Shown one piece after another: positions 1 through 11,778 of a DNA stretch of 64,000 bases. Each line of letters opens with the position of its first letter. The stretch's first letter is position 1. This stretch comes from Cricetomys ansorgei (Eukaryota > Chordata > Mammalia > Rodentia > Nesomyidae): the NCBI GenBank assembly GCA_026225945.1, contig JAMJFZ010000320.1, positions 14,387,501 through 14,451,500 of the forward strand. The letters run 5' to 3'. Position numbers and translations under genes: made by a program. Under the pieces are notes generated by a model. That model was not told the DNA's origin. It saw only the letters and a program-made list of their open reading frames with translations, and made no database searches.

Positions 1-435
1 ATAGTTGATGGCAAAAGTTTGAGCCAAACCGAATGCTTGAGCTTTGGAGACGCTCTCTTAGATACATTAGTCATAAAACATTAAGATGCTCTGGAAACAT
101 AGAACAATACTTCCAAGAGGCAATATGTCTCCTGGAAACTGAGCTTCGGCATAGCCGATTTCTGTTTCAGGGTTGCAAGGGGCAGATAACTAAAGCATCA
201 GAACAATGCCTGGCACCAACTTAGTGCCACTGATCCTGCTTATTTCTCCTCACTTAACCCTAACAATACCAGGAGGGAGGTACTGTTACTATTGCCACTG
301 GCCAGATAAATAATCAGAGACCCGAGAGGCGAAGTGGCCTTCCCAGTATTGCACAGAAACTGGGTGTACAGCAGAGCTCAAACACAGGCACATCGATGCC
401 CAAATTTGTACGCTCCCTTCACTGAACTCCTTTTT

Positions 436-485
436 ATCACCACCACCATCACCGCCATCATCATCATCATCATCATCATCATCAT
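436..485. repeat. (CAC/CAT)n trinucleotide repeat
   Basis: A run of CAC units passes into about nine CAT units in the Hal intron. Confidence 0.9.
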
Positions 486-1562
486 TTAAGAACTTTATTA
501 ACAGACACTTTCAGTTTGTCAAGATAAATCAAGTTTGTAAACATGTTACAAATTAAAAACGAGACTCCTAAAAGTCTCAACTAGATATGACATAACTTAA
601 AAATCTTTAATGGTACATTGAGGAGCCTCTATTTGTCATTACCAAAAAGAGACACCTTTAGGTCACAGTAATGATAGGCAATGCAGATGGTTCGATCTTG
701 TCCCCTCAACGGGCAAAAGGTCTTCAGCTCCTTGTTGTCATCTTCTTTGTGTGTAACTAAACTGGTTGGTGGAAGAGCTGGTAAGCTGGCCCGCCCTGCT
801 CAGTGAATGCAGTTGAATCCTTCTGGATCACCTACCTGTTATCTCTTTGCTATCTTGTGGTTTAAGATTATCTGGGTATTTGGGTTGTAATTGAAGTTGT
901 AACACTTTGAGGTGGCTGCTAACCTTGATTCTCCATACCCTCATCATTACTGTCCTCTCCAGACTGTCTCTTGGGAGGAGGGCCCCCCCCCAGAATCATG
1001 GCCTGAACCCCACACACAATCTCACTGGTCTCACTGGTCTACCTTGCTGTCTTGTATTCCAACTGTCAGCACCCTCTGTCCAGTCTTCCTGCACAGGAGG
1101 GTTAGAATGGGGTGGTCCTAGCATGTAGAAAAGGGGGGGGACCTCTGTGTAGAATAGGGCCTGACCTTCTAGAGCACTCTCTGACCCCTCAGTCTTTCCT
1201 CAACCTCTCATTATTCTGGTAATCCTGCTGATGACTGCGTGGTGGACTTCTACCACATAAAGAGGGTCTACAAGGGTTGTAGTAGGCTACATATTTACTG
1301 CCTTGGCTCGAACTCCACCAGAGCCTGTAACGTTTACTGCCTCCACACTCTGGTGTGCAAATACATTTCTTGGTGTCATTCCTCTTGATGAAACCTTACC
1401 CATTTCTTACAATGAACCACTTTACTGTCCTGAAAACCTTCCTTCCCAGGCAGGTGCTGTGGAGATGAGGCTGCCTGAGGCCCCCCACCCCCAGCTGCTG
1501 TTGATTGTTATGATGGTAGCTGGGGTATACTGCAACAGCTGGGGCTCCTCCCAGGGTGTGAT

Positions 1563-1606
1563 GGCCACAGGCCACAGGCCACAGGCCACAGGTCACAGGT
1601 CACAGG
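1563..1606. repeat. 7-bp tandem repeat GGCCACA/GGTCACA
   Basis: About six tandem copies of a 7-bp unit; the later copies carry a C-to-T change (GGCCACA then GGTCACA). Confidence 0.85.
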
Positions 1607-1798
1607 CACCCTGCTGGGGCAGGGGGTGCTGCTCAGGGCTCTCAGATGGTCCACTCTCTGCTCTTGCTGCTAATCGATATCAAGGATCTTGTGTTCATCA
1701 GTACATAATCTTAGAAGAGAGTAGCCAGATTAACACACAAAAGTGTAGGATGCCCAATTTTATTTGAATTATTTGGCATCTACTTGTGCTAAAACAAA

Positions 1799-1868
1799 AC
1801 CACCACCACCGCTACCACCACCACCAACAACAACAACACCAACAAGAACACACGCACACACACACACA
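1799..1868. repeat. Compound (CCA)n-(CAA)n-(CA)n microsatellite
   Basis: Three adjoining simple motifs: CCA triplets, CAA triplets, then CA dinucleotides. Confidence 0.85.
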
Positions 1869-2175
1869 ACCAAACATTATATCCCAAATCCCAATTTAGC
1901 TGAGCATCCTGTAATTTCTTTAACAATCCTACTTCAAATGACTGGGTAACATGATGGTTAATTGAAAGCATCCAGTGGAATCTAAACCCCAGATCTGCCG
2001 TTTATAATCACTGTAGTGTTAAGCCTCTTCATCCTGTTGATACATCCTCAGCTCTCTGCTGCACAGAGCACACAGTGATAACTGTACCAAGTAGGGTTTA
2101 TACATATAAAGTCTAGAAGCTCTGCCTGGCACCATGAGCACTAACTAAATAGTAATTTCTATTTAATAATATTAC

Positions 2176-2325
2176 CTTTTTTTTTTTTTTTTATGACACG
2201 GCTTCTCACTATGTAGCCCTAGCCAGGGGAGAACTCACAGGTACACCAGGCTGACCTGGAATTTGTAGAAATTCACCTGCCTCTGACTTCCCAGTGCTGG
2301 GCTTGAAAGCATGCCATGCCCAACA
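2176..2325 (-). mobile_element. B1 SINE, antisense
   Basis: A poly-T start is followed by the antisense B1 landmarks ctcactatgtagccct, caggctgacctggaa and cccagtgctggg. Confidence 0.8.
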
Positions 2326-3570
2326 CTAATATACTCTCACGTCCTTCCTCACTCTGGCTTCTAAAACTCAGTACAATCCAGTAAGGAAGAACAACTGAGT
2401 TCACCGTGTCTGGCCCAGTGTCTCTTTGCTTGCTCCGTTGTTTCTAAGGTGCATCCTTCGCACAGAGACTTCTCCCTTTTTCGTGGTAGTGGGGCAACAG
2501 CAGCTGATTTCTAGAGGACCTTATGGACCTTGGGAAGACTGGCTTGAATGAGTTCAGCCTCCTAAGCTGCCCACTGAAGTTGGGCTTTCTTCATGAAAAT
2601 GCTTTGTTTACTTATTTGTTTACTTAGTCATCCATTTACCTTTTGCATACTTGTAAGTTTGTATTTTCTATAAAGGTTCTGGTCACTACAACCCTCATTT
2701 TATTGCTCCAGGATACAATTTTCAGTGCCAAAACCAGGACAAACTGATCACCCTAGTTTGAACCTGGATCCTCGTGGGGTTAGGATCACATCATAAAAAA
2801 AGAACAGGAGCTATTTTCCAGGTCAGTGGAAGAGGAGAAAAGATTTCGAGTTTGACCTTTCCTAACTTGTAGAGCTGAGGATGAGGAACTTGGTAGTTTT
2901 CCGTCTTTGCTCATCAAGGTGTAGTCCTTAGACCAACAATATGGCACTGAGTCGGAGTTTATTAAAGCAGTAGGAACTCAGAACACACCCCAAACTCAGT
3001 ATCTGCTCAGGAGCAAGATTATTGACTAAGTGGGACTTCAGGCTTGAGAGACCTCAGTATAGATGCCCCTGGGTCCCCACACATCACTGCTTATCATGAA
3101 GCCCTTGCTCATGCCCAGATCACCTATTTGCATGGTGTTGGAACCATCTCAGCTGTTCAATATTGCCCAAGATCTGCAGGCTCAGCACGGGTCTCGATAC
3201 CATCCCTAAATTCTAATCCGTCTCTTCCATCAACGTAAACAAATCGTTCTTGAGTAGCTGGACTCATCCGTCACACTTCTTCCACTCCACCTCAGCCCCA
3301 CCCATCTCCTGGGCATGCCAAATGCTTCTAGTATCTTTGGCATAATCTTGTAATATGAGCATTCCCAGATTCTCATTTCCATCTTACTTCACAACTCACC
3401 TGGGTCTTAGGATCCTACCTGTGTGTTTTCCCACTGTGGGTGCTGCACCATCTGGTGGTTAAGTCATGGTCAAGAGGGGCTTCCAAGCTGTGGAGACTTG
3501 GGGGAGCTATGTGTTTTGTTGGCAGTATTTTCTTTAGGAATGCTGCTTCACTTGGATGGGTCTCTTGCAG

Positions 3571-3705
3571 TGTCTGAGAGCAAGGCTCTGTGTCACCCTT
3601 CATCCGTGGACTCACTCTCAACCAGCGCTGCCACTGAGGACCACGTCTCCATGGGAGGATGGGCAGCTAGGAAGGCCCTCAGGGTCATCGAACACGCGGA
3701 ACAAG
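3571..3705 (+). CDS. Hal: Hal coding exon (TEDHVSM signature)
   Basis: The exon follows a tctcttgcag acceptor and ends at a gtaaaa donor. Its 135 nt begin with two bases completing a Val codon and read [18 protein letters not shown] and onward to IEHAEQ plus one base. It contains the conserved Glu-Asp-His-Val-Ser-Met block of the aromatic ammonia-lyase family. Confidence 0.95.
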
Positions 3706-6700
3706 GTAAAACCAGCACTGGGAGGCGGGCCTCACAGGCGAACTGTCTTTCTCAGAATGGGATCACTGCCCACGGAATCAGTACTCTCCGGGAACCCATT
3801 TGAAATGCAGATCCTCTGGCCTCTCCCAGAAGCCCTAGGGAGGAGAGGAGAGTTGTGACTAAAGAGCTTTCTAGGTGATTCTGTCTCTCACCAGAAAATA
3901 AGAACTAAAGAGCTATGCAGAGACAATCTAGCTCCTTGTGCAGCTCTATTTTAAGTGGGGGGGTTTGTTTGTGTTAATATTCAAAAGGAGAAATAATAGG
4001 ACTTTGAGCCTCACAAGCTTCACCGTGATTCAGAGGCTCAAACATCTGCTTCCCTCTTTCTTCTCCCAAATTACTTTTAAGCAAATCTCCATATTGCTCA
4101 TATACACTTTCCTAAATGTGAATGATTTCACGCTGGAGAGGTGGCATATGATACTCTTACAGAGACTCTAAGTTCAGTTACCAGAAGCCATGCCAGGTAG
4201 CTACCTGCAACTCCAACTCCGGAGACTTCTTCTGCTACGTCCGGCCTCCGCGGGTTCCATCATGCACGCGTGAGAGTGTTTCTGGGCTCGCGCGCGCTTG
4301 CACACACGTGCGCTATTAAAAAATTATAATAAAAGCATTTTCTTGAGATTGCAATTACAACACCTCTCCCTTCCCTTTCCTCCCTCCAAACCCTCTTATA
4401 TACCTCTCATTTCTCTCTTTCAGATCTATGGCCTCTTTTTCATTGTTATTCCATGTATATATGTGTATGTACATGTATATACATACACATTCTCAAGTAT
4501 AACCTGGCGGGGCTATAGAATGCTAATTGTATGTATGCTGTCAGGGCTATTTGGTATTGGAAAACCAGTTGGTGTGATCATCCATGGGAAAGACTAATTT
4601 CTCCTGCTTTCAGCATCCCTTAGTTGCCTGTAGTTCTTATGTAGGCTTTTCTGTAGCCACAGTAACATGTCTGTTGGTATTGTCCTTATTCGGTTCACGT
4701 TGCGAATGCTTTCCTCGTACGAAGGACGTCATACCACACCCAACAAATTTAAACAGCTGAGCCCTGCTATCAGCACCAAATACAAGTTTTAAGTCTTCCA
4801 GCTGCAGCACTCAGCCTTTCCCTTGGGCTTGTTAAAATTGGGGTTCCAGGCCCCAGCTTTAAATTCCATTGTGATGATTCTAAGCCTCTTTTAGTCTAGA
4901 ATCATCCTTTGCCCCTTGTTTTCTTCCCTTTGTTTTGTTTTGTTTTCTGAGACAGGGTTTCTCTGTTGTAACTCTGGCTGTCCTGGAACTCACTCTGTAG
5001 ACCAGGCTGGCCTCAGAGTCAGAGACCCGCCTGCCTCTGCCATCCGAGTGCTGGGATTAATGACGCCCAACATCACCACCCTGACTTCTGACTCAGCAAG
5101 AAACCAGGCTAGTTTTCCTATAGGAAGACTGATTTTCTGGATTCTCTGGTACCTTCTTTGTGATATCACTTTTGTTTTTTCTTTTCTCTGGGCATTTATG
5201 ATTTAGTAACATTGATCCTAAAGATTTAATGAGATTCAGATTCGCCCGATCAAAGGTGTATATTTTCCTGCTGTGGGCATTTCATGCAAGCAGCATCGCA
5301 CACTGCACGTTCCTTTAGACGGGCTTCTTTTACCTAGCACGCTGCTTCCAAGGTTGGTTCGTGTTCTAGCATGTGTTAGAGCTGGTTTCGTTTTGCTCTT
5401 ATTGTCCCAAGTAACACACATTTGCTTCATGCCCTCATAGTGGAAGGACTGGTTGGCTTGTGTGTGTTTTTGCTGATAGATACTAGCGTTTGTGGGGGCA
5501 AATGTTTTTACTTGCCCGGGCTGGAATTGTTGGGTCATACAGTAGCTCTCCACCCATCTTTATGGGGAGCTGGAGATGGTCTTCCACGGTGGACGCGCAG
5601 TGTGCCTATGAGCAGAGTTCATGGACACCCATTTCTCTGCATCCTCAGCAGCACTTCTTACCTGTCTATCAATAGCTGTCTGAATGTCCGCACGCTGGAT
5701 GATTCCCCCATGACCAAAAGCTTGGAGAGTTGCCCGTATCTAGGCACACGTCTTCTTATGTGTTCGTCAACACACCAACGCCATGTTCCAGACACATTAA
5801 ATCAGCCATCGCCTCCTTCTGGTGAAATCTCTTATGCAGTTGCCACGTCTTACAACACAGGGTGGGCATCTGCAAACATGACTTAGACCACACCATGCCC
5901 CAGCTGGAAACTTCCCAGTTACTTCCCAGTGCTCAAAACCACATCTACCCACTCCCTTAGGCCTAGAAGATGGCGAGATCTGGCGTCTGCTTCTCACTGC
6001 TCCTTCTCTCATGTCCTCTCTACCCCAGAACCACAGCGATGTCCTGTGATGCCAGGGAACGCATCACCTGCATCCAACTCTAAGCTGGTCCCTTCCCACT
6101 CAACCCACATAGCTGCCCAAACTTCTTCCCACGTGTCTTCTTTGGCCTCAGCTAGAGCAACACTGGTGTTCTTTCCTTTCTTGTTTTTGTTTTGTTCTGA
6201 CAGCACCCAGTGCCTCTGATACAGTTGGGTTTGTCTTTAAGGATCTCTCTGCCTTGACCATATCTCTGGGTGGACCTGGTTCAGATTTATTGCTCAAATG
6301 TTTGCTTGGCAGCAAAGTCTGTCCAAATGGTTTGTCTGGTTCATCAGTGTTGTTTTCTGTTTATAACATAGAAGAGATACCAGCAGCAAACAAGAACTGG
6401 CTGTATTATAAACATAAACATGTTTATTACTTAAGTTTGTTTTGATTGCAAATGTTCAACAAATACCTTCAACTTTTGGAGTCCAGTAGCGCTGGCTGGA
6501 AGCGTGAGATATGAGCCTGCTTATCACAGAGCCCGCACATCGTCCTTGTGAGAATGACTAGCATGGGAGTATGGAAAGTGTAGACAGGCTTGAGCAGAGG
6601 AGGTGAGAGAGTGGGCGAGATTCACCCGTCTTCCTCCTCTACAGACATCAACGTCTATTCAGAGGAGCAGACGCTGGCCAACCTGACAAAGCTTTGCAGT

Positions 6701-9700
6701 AACTAGCAAAATGCTGAAGGGCAGAGTTACAGGAGAAGAGTGCAGAAGCTAACCAAGTCTGAAGGGACCAGAAATGCCATCTTAAAAAGAGAATCCAATA
6801 TGAAGACATGAAGATAGGTCCCCCGCCTCTGTTGTTAAGTGAATTACTGTTTTGAGGGAAAGGGAAGAGAGATGCAAAAAGCAAGTTGTTTTAGGGTACA
6901 CTGCAGCGAAATCACGGAATATGCAAGAACAGAGGCCAAGGACTGGGGAGAAACTGCTGCATGGTGGTCCATGCTCTGTATAGAGGCACATGGCTACGTT
7001 TACGAGGCACAGGAGCAGGGCCTTGATGAAGGGAGGGAAGGGGGTGAAGTCAAGGCAATCCTTTTCTAGAGACAGGATCACGCATTTAAGTTAGCCCCCG
7101 TGGGAAAAAACACTAGGCATGTATTCAATGCATCTAAGTAGCATACACATTTGCAATATAGCTAAGGAGCACTGCTATTTACTTGCTCACGATGGCTTTG
7201 TTTCTTTTTAATTCAAAGGTAATTGTTTTTTTCATATAGTATATTCTGAGCACAGTTTCCCCTCTGATCACAGTTTCTCCTCCCTCATCTCCTCCCAGAT
7301 CCCCCCACCCATCCAACAAAACACGATCTTTCTCTTCCTAGAAAACAGAAAGGCCAATAAAACAAACTAAAAGACATAGAAGAAGAATGATAAGGAAAGA
7401 AAAAGAAAAATCCCAGGAAACACAGACACATGCAGAGAGACACACGTACACATTTATATCCACAAAACTCTTGCAAACACAAAACAGGCTCCAACAACCC
7501 CATTGCGTTCATTCTGTGTTTGGCTGTCTACTTCTGGGCTTGGGGTCTTCCTTAAGTGTGGTTTGTATCACTGGTGAGGTTCCTTTGTGACCCGTTGCCA
7601 ATGGTAGACAGCTTCTGGTTAGGGATGGGTGCTTGTGTCTACTTGCTCTCTCATTTCTGGGGACCCTATCTGGCTTGCACCTGTGCAGGGCCTGTACATG
7701 CTGCTACAGTCTGTGTGAGTTCATATGTGTGTCGGTCCTGTTGAATCTGGAAGGCACTGCTTCCACTGGCTCTTCCAATATTTCTGTGTCCTCTTCCACA
7801 TAGATAGATAGATCCCTGAGCCCTGAGGGGAGGGCTTCAATGAAGACATCCCGTTTAGGACCGAGTGTTCCAAAGTCTCTCACTCTCTGAACATTGTTCA
7901 GCTATGGGTCTCAATATTAGCTTCTATCTACTCCAGGAGGAATCTTCTCTGATGTTGGCTAGGTCAGATGTTGATCTATGGATGTAGCAGGATATTGTCG
8001 GAAGTCATTTTATTGCTATGTTCCTTTATTAGAACAACAGTATCTGGTTTTTCTCTAGCTCCACAGTTTATCTCGTCTCAGGTTCTTGACCACATAAGCA
8101 GTGTCGGGCATGGGTTCCATCTCATGGAGTGGAATCAGGCAGTGGGTGGTTACTCCCACAGCTTTTGCACCACTGTTGCACCAGTGTGTCATGCTGATAG
8201 GTTACCATTGTAGATCTAGGAGTTTATACTTGGGTCGGTGTTTAGCTTTCTCCTCCAGTTGCATGCAGAGTACCTTCCAGTACCATGAATACTAGTCAGC
8301 AGGGATGAAGGCTCCCTTAGGGACCTGCTCAACTCCTCTGTGTTCAATGAGATATATAGGTGTTGTTTTCAGCAATAGAACCTTACTGTCAGCTTGTGGG
8401 AAGCTACCAGCAGACTTAGAAACAGCCTGAGTTGATAGGGGGTTCCCATGGAATTCCTTTGGCCAACAATTCAGTTATTTGAGTTGCATTCCTAGCACTG
8501 GAGTTTTCACTCACTGGCGGGAGAAGGCCAGCTGGGGCATTATGTCCCCCGTTATTTGGCGATTGATTCCATTTAGATTTCTTTCATATATGCCTATATT
8601 TTAAGAAGCCTCTATGGTACTAGTTTTTCATATGACCCCTCAAACGGCCTTCAGTGTTTGCTGACCCTCCCTTCCTTCCCCTTCTCTGTTTAACCCTCCC
8701 ACTACAGTCAGCGCCCCTAACGACCTATTCTGTTTCCCCAACCTTAGGATCTCCTTCCCTCCCTGTCCCCCCTACCCAGTCCCCCACTCTACACATACCC
8801 TCTGCAGTTGTACAGATCGGAGCATGCCTGTTGAAGGCTTAGAAGCCAACACGCTTCAGGTAGTTTCGATGCGTGTGAATTTCACGAAGATGAAGAAATC
8901 AATCCCACAACTAGATGGCATTGCCGTGACTCAGCAGACAGGCTCGTGTGCTTGAATGACAGCGTTCACAGTTAGGAAGGCCGCCGGGCTTATTTCCTTT
9001 CTCTTCCTTTCTTTTGGTTTTCTTTCTTTTTAAATTAACAATTAATTTCGGTTTTCCGAGAGGGTTTCTCTACTGTAACTCTGGCTGTCCTGGAAACCAC
9101 TCTGTAGGCCAGGCTGGCCTCGAACTCACAGAGATCCGTCAGATCAGAGATGAGCAATGGATGGCGATTAAGTGGACTAATGATAACCTAGGATGGTTTG
9201 GTTTTGGATCCGCGGCGTTCCCAACCCTCAACCATCACAGCGTTCTTCTTAGTCAATTGGCTCCGTAGAATCTTTACTATAGGCGTGAGGGCTTTTTTAC
9301 TTCCCCCTTGATAAATTCAGTTCACAGTGGTAGGCCCAGATGGTGTATTAAAAATATTTGACTTTTTGCCTTTCAGTTTATGAAGTGCATTACAAATTCA
9401 GGTGGCCACAGAAAGGTCCCAAAGGAGAGAGGACAAATGATCCACCGTGGACCTAGAAGAAGAGTCACATCTTTATTTAGTAAAACTGGGGATCCAAGCA
9501 GGGATTGGGGTACTCACGCAAACTCTCTCCTTATCAACATGACATAAACCTGGCTGACAAGTCTTGGCGAATGGGGGAACTGGCAGATCCCGTACCAGTG
9601 AAGCCAAATGGGCAGCCTCCTAGGTAGGTTAGGGAGGCTGGTGATCCATCCTGGTGAATGTTTTAATTCTCCAGCTCATCAGTAAAGACACAGCCTGGGG

Positions 9701-11710
9701 GTTAGAAAAAAGAGGCTTACAACCAACTTAGGGCTGGAGATGTACGTAGCCCAGTTGGAGTGCTTGCCTCCTAGCATGCACGGGCCTCGGGTTCAACGCC
9801 AACGCCTCGCAGACTGGATGTAAGAGTGCACACTTGTGATGCCAGCACTTGGGAGACGAAGGCAGGAGGGTGGGGGATTGAAGGTCATCCTTGGGTACAA
9901 AATGAGTTGGAAGCCAGCCTGGGATACTTGAAATCCTGTCTCAAGGAAACAAAAATTAAAAGGACGGTAATAAGCAGAAAACCAGCTGCTTCTGTGGTTG
10001 GCTCCTGGTAGTTGCACCTGTGGATGATTTCGGCCCCATAAGGATGGAGTCAGACTTTAACCAACCGTTGCTTCCGTGTCTTTGCTTTAGTGCTGGCCAT
10101 TGAGCTCCTTGCCGCCTGCCAGGGCATTGAGTTTCTACGCCCCCTGAAAACAACCACTCCGCTGGAGAAAGTGTATGACCTGGTGCGCTCTGTAGTAAGG
10201 TAAAGTCGGCAGATCTCTGGAACCTCTCCCATGTCAGAACCGTGGGTCTCTGCAGGGGCAGGATTGTGCTGATGGCTTGATCTGCTTTCTCTGCAAGGCC
10301 CTGGATAAAGGATCGCTTCATGGCCCCGGACATCGAGGCGGCTCACCGGCTGCTTCTGGAGCAGAAGGCAAGCTGACAGATTTATGGCTGAGGGAAGCGG
10401 GAGTGGGGGCTGGGTGTCGGGAGACACCGTCTCAGCCTGTCCTTCCTGGCTGTTCCTAGGAAGAGAACACAAAGAGATAGAGCTGCTTTGCAAGGTGACT
10501 AAAATCCATTCGATAGGCCCCAACAGCCTAGCGTGGACCCGGAGCGGAAATGGGTGGTAAACGGAGTGGGGAGACAGTATTCCCGGGGAGAGCAGAGGCA
10601 GTGGCTCCTTAGCCTTCTATAAGAGGTCCTCTCCCGGCGACCTCGGCACACTGCCGCCTCTACGCGGAGAGGACGCTGTGAAGTCCCGGGTTCTACCGTG
10701 TCCCTGCGCCTGCCTGGCAAGGCAGGAGGGTTTTCTTTACCGCTTCTCTCCTTGGTTCTATTGACCATAGACTTAGACAATTAATACAGATGCCTGAAAG
10801 GCTGAGTGATGTTTTAAAATACACATTTACAAATATATACAAATATGGAGACATCCTATGCAAATTAATGCATATGTGTGTGTTACACGTGTACTTATAT
10901 ATGTCTAATATTATAAAATGTATGCATAATACATGTATTTAATACTACAATACCTTTTACATATATGCCATACACACACACACATTTTTTAATGCTTTAA
11001 ACCTTTTGAGTCATTTGCATCCCATTCTCTAGACTCCCTTGATTTTCCTCAGACCTGTGACTCTGCTCTGGGAGGGACAAACTTTCCTTTTAAGCTTCAC
11101 TTCTCTTATTCCAAAGAACCCTCTCTATCCTTTGAGGGGACACTTCTCCCCTGCCACCAGCTTTGTTGTCAGTGCAAAGGTATGCAAGGGGCTAGCTTGT
11201 GAAAGACTAAATGTGCTTTTTTAAAAATTTGTTACTAGATAGAATCTCATGCTACATAGCTCAGGCTGGCTCAGAATGCACTCACCGAGCAGCTCAGGCT
11301 GGCCTCAAACTCATGGCAATATTCTTCCCTTAGCATATTCCAGAACCAAGGATGTTAGGGTTCAGGCAGGAGCCACCACAGTAGCTAAGAATTTATTTTG
11401 TGAGGCCATAGAACAGAAAAGAGTCTGTGGCTGTTGGGGCCACTGAAGAAGAAAGAAAGCTATAAACCAGAAATGAGGCCTTAAGAAAATAGGTTGGGGG
11501 CTGGAGAGATGGCTAAGAGGTTAGGAGCACTGGTTGTTCTTCTAGAGGACCTGGGTTCAATACCCAGCATCAACATGAGAGTTCACAGCTGTCTCTAACT
11601 CCTGTTACAAGGGGTCTGTGACCCTCACACAGATATATATGCATGCAAATCACCCATGTACATAAAAATGAAAGGAAGGAAGGAACGGGAGGGAGGGAGG
11701 GAGGAAGAAA

Positions 11711-11778
<68 letters not shown>

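Larger units (their letters stand above)
1..3570 (+). other. Hal: Hal intron sequence, mostly unique
   Basis: No HAL-like exon is visible upstream of 3571, so this is read as intron. It contains three simple or tandem repeats (436-485, 1563-1606, 1799-1868) and one antisense B1 (2176-2325). Short open frames here have no recognisable protein similarity. Confidence 0.7.

Noticed and set aside
7285..8842. Several 60-80 codon frames in the 7.2-8.8 kb interval
   Set aside because: The interval is collinear with an L1 3' UTR in antisense; the frames are short and unlike ORF1 or ORF2.
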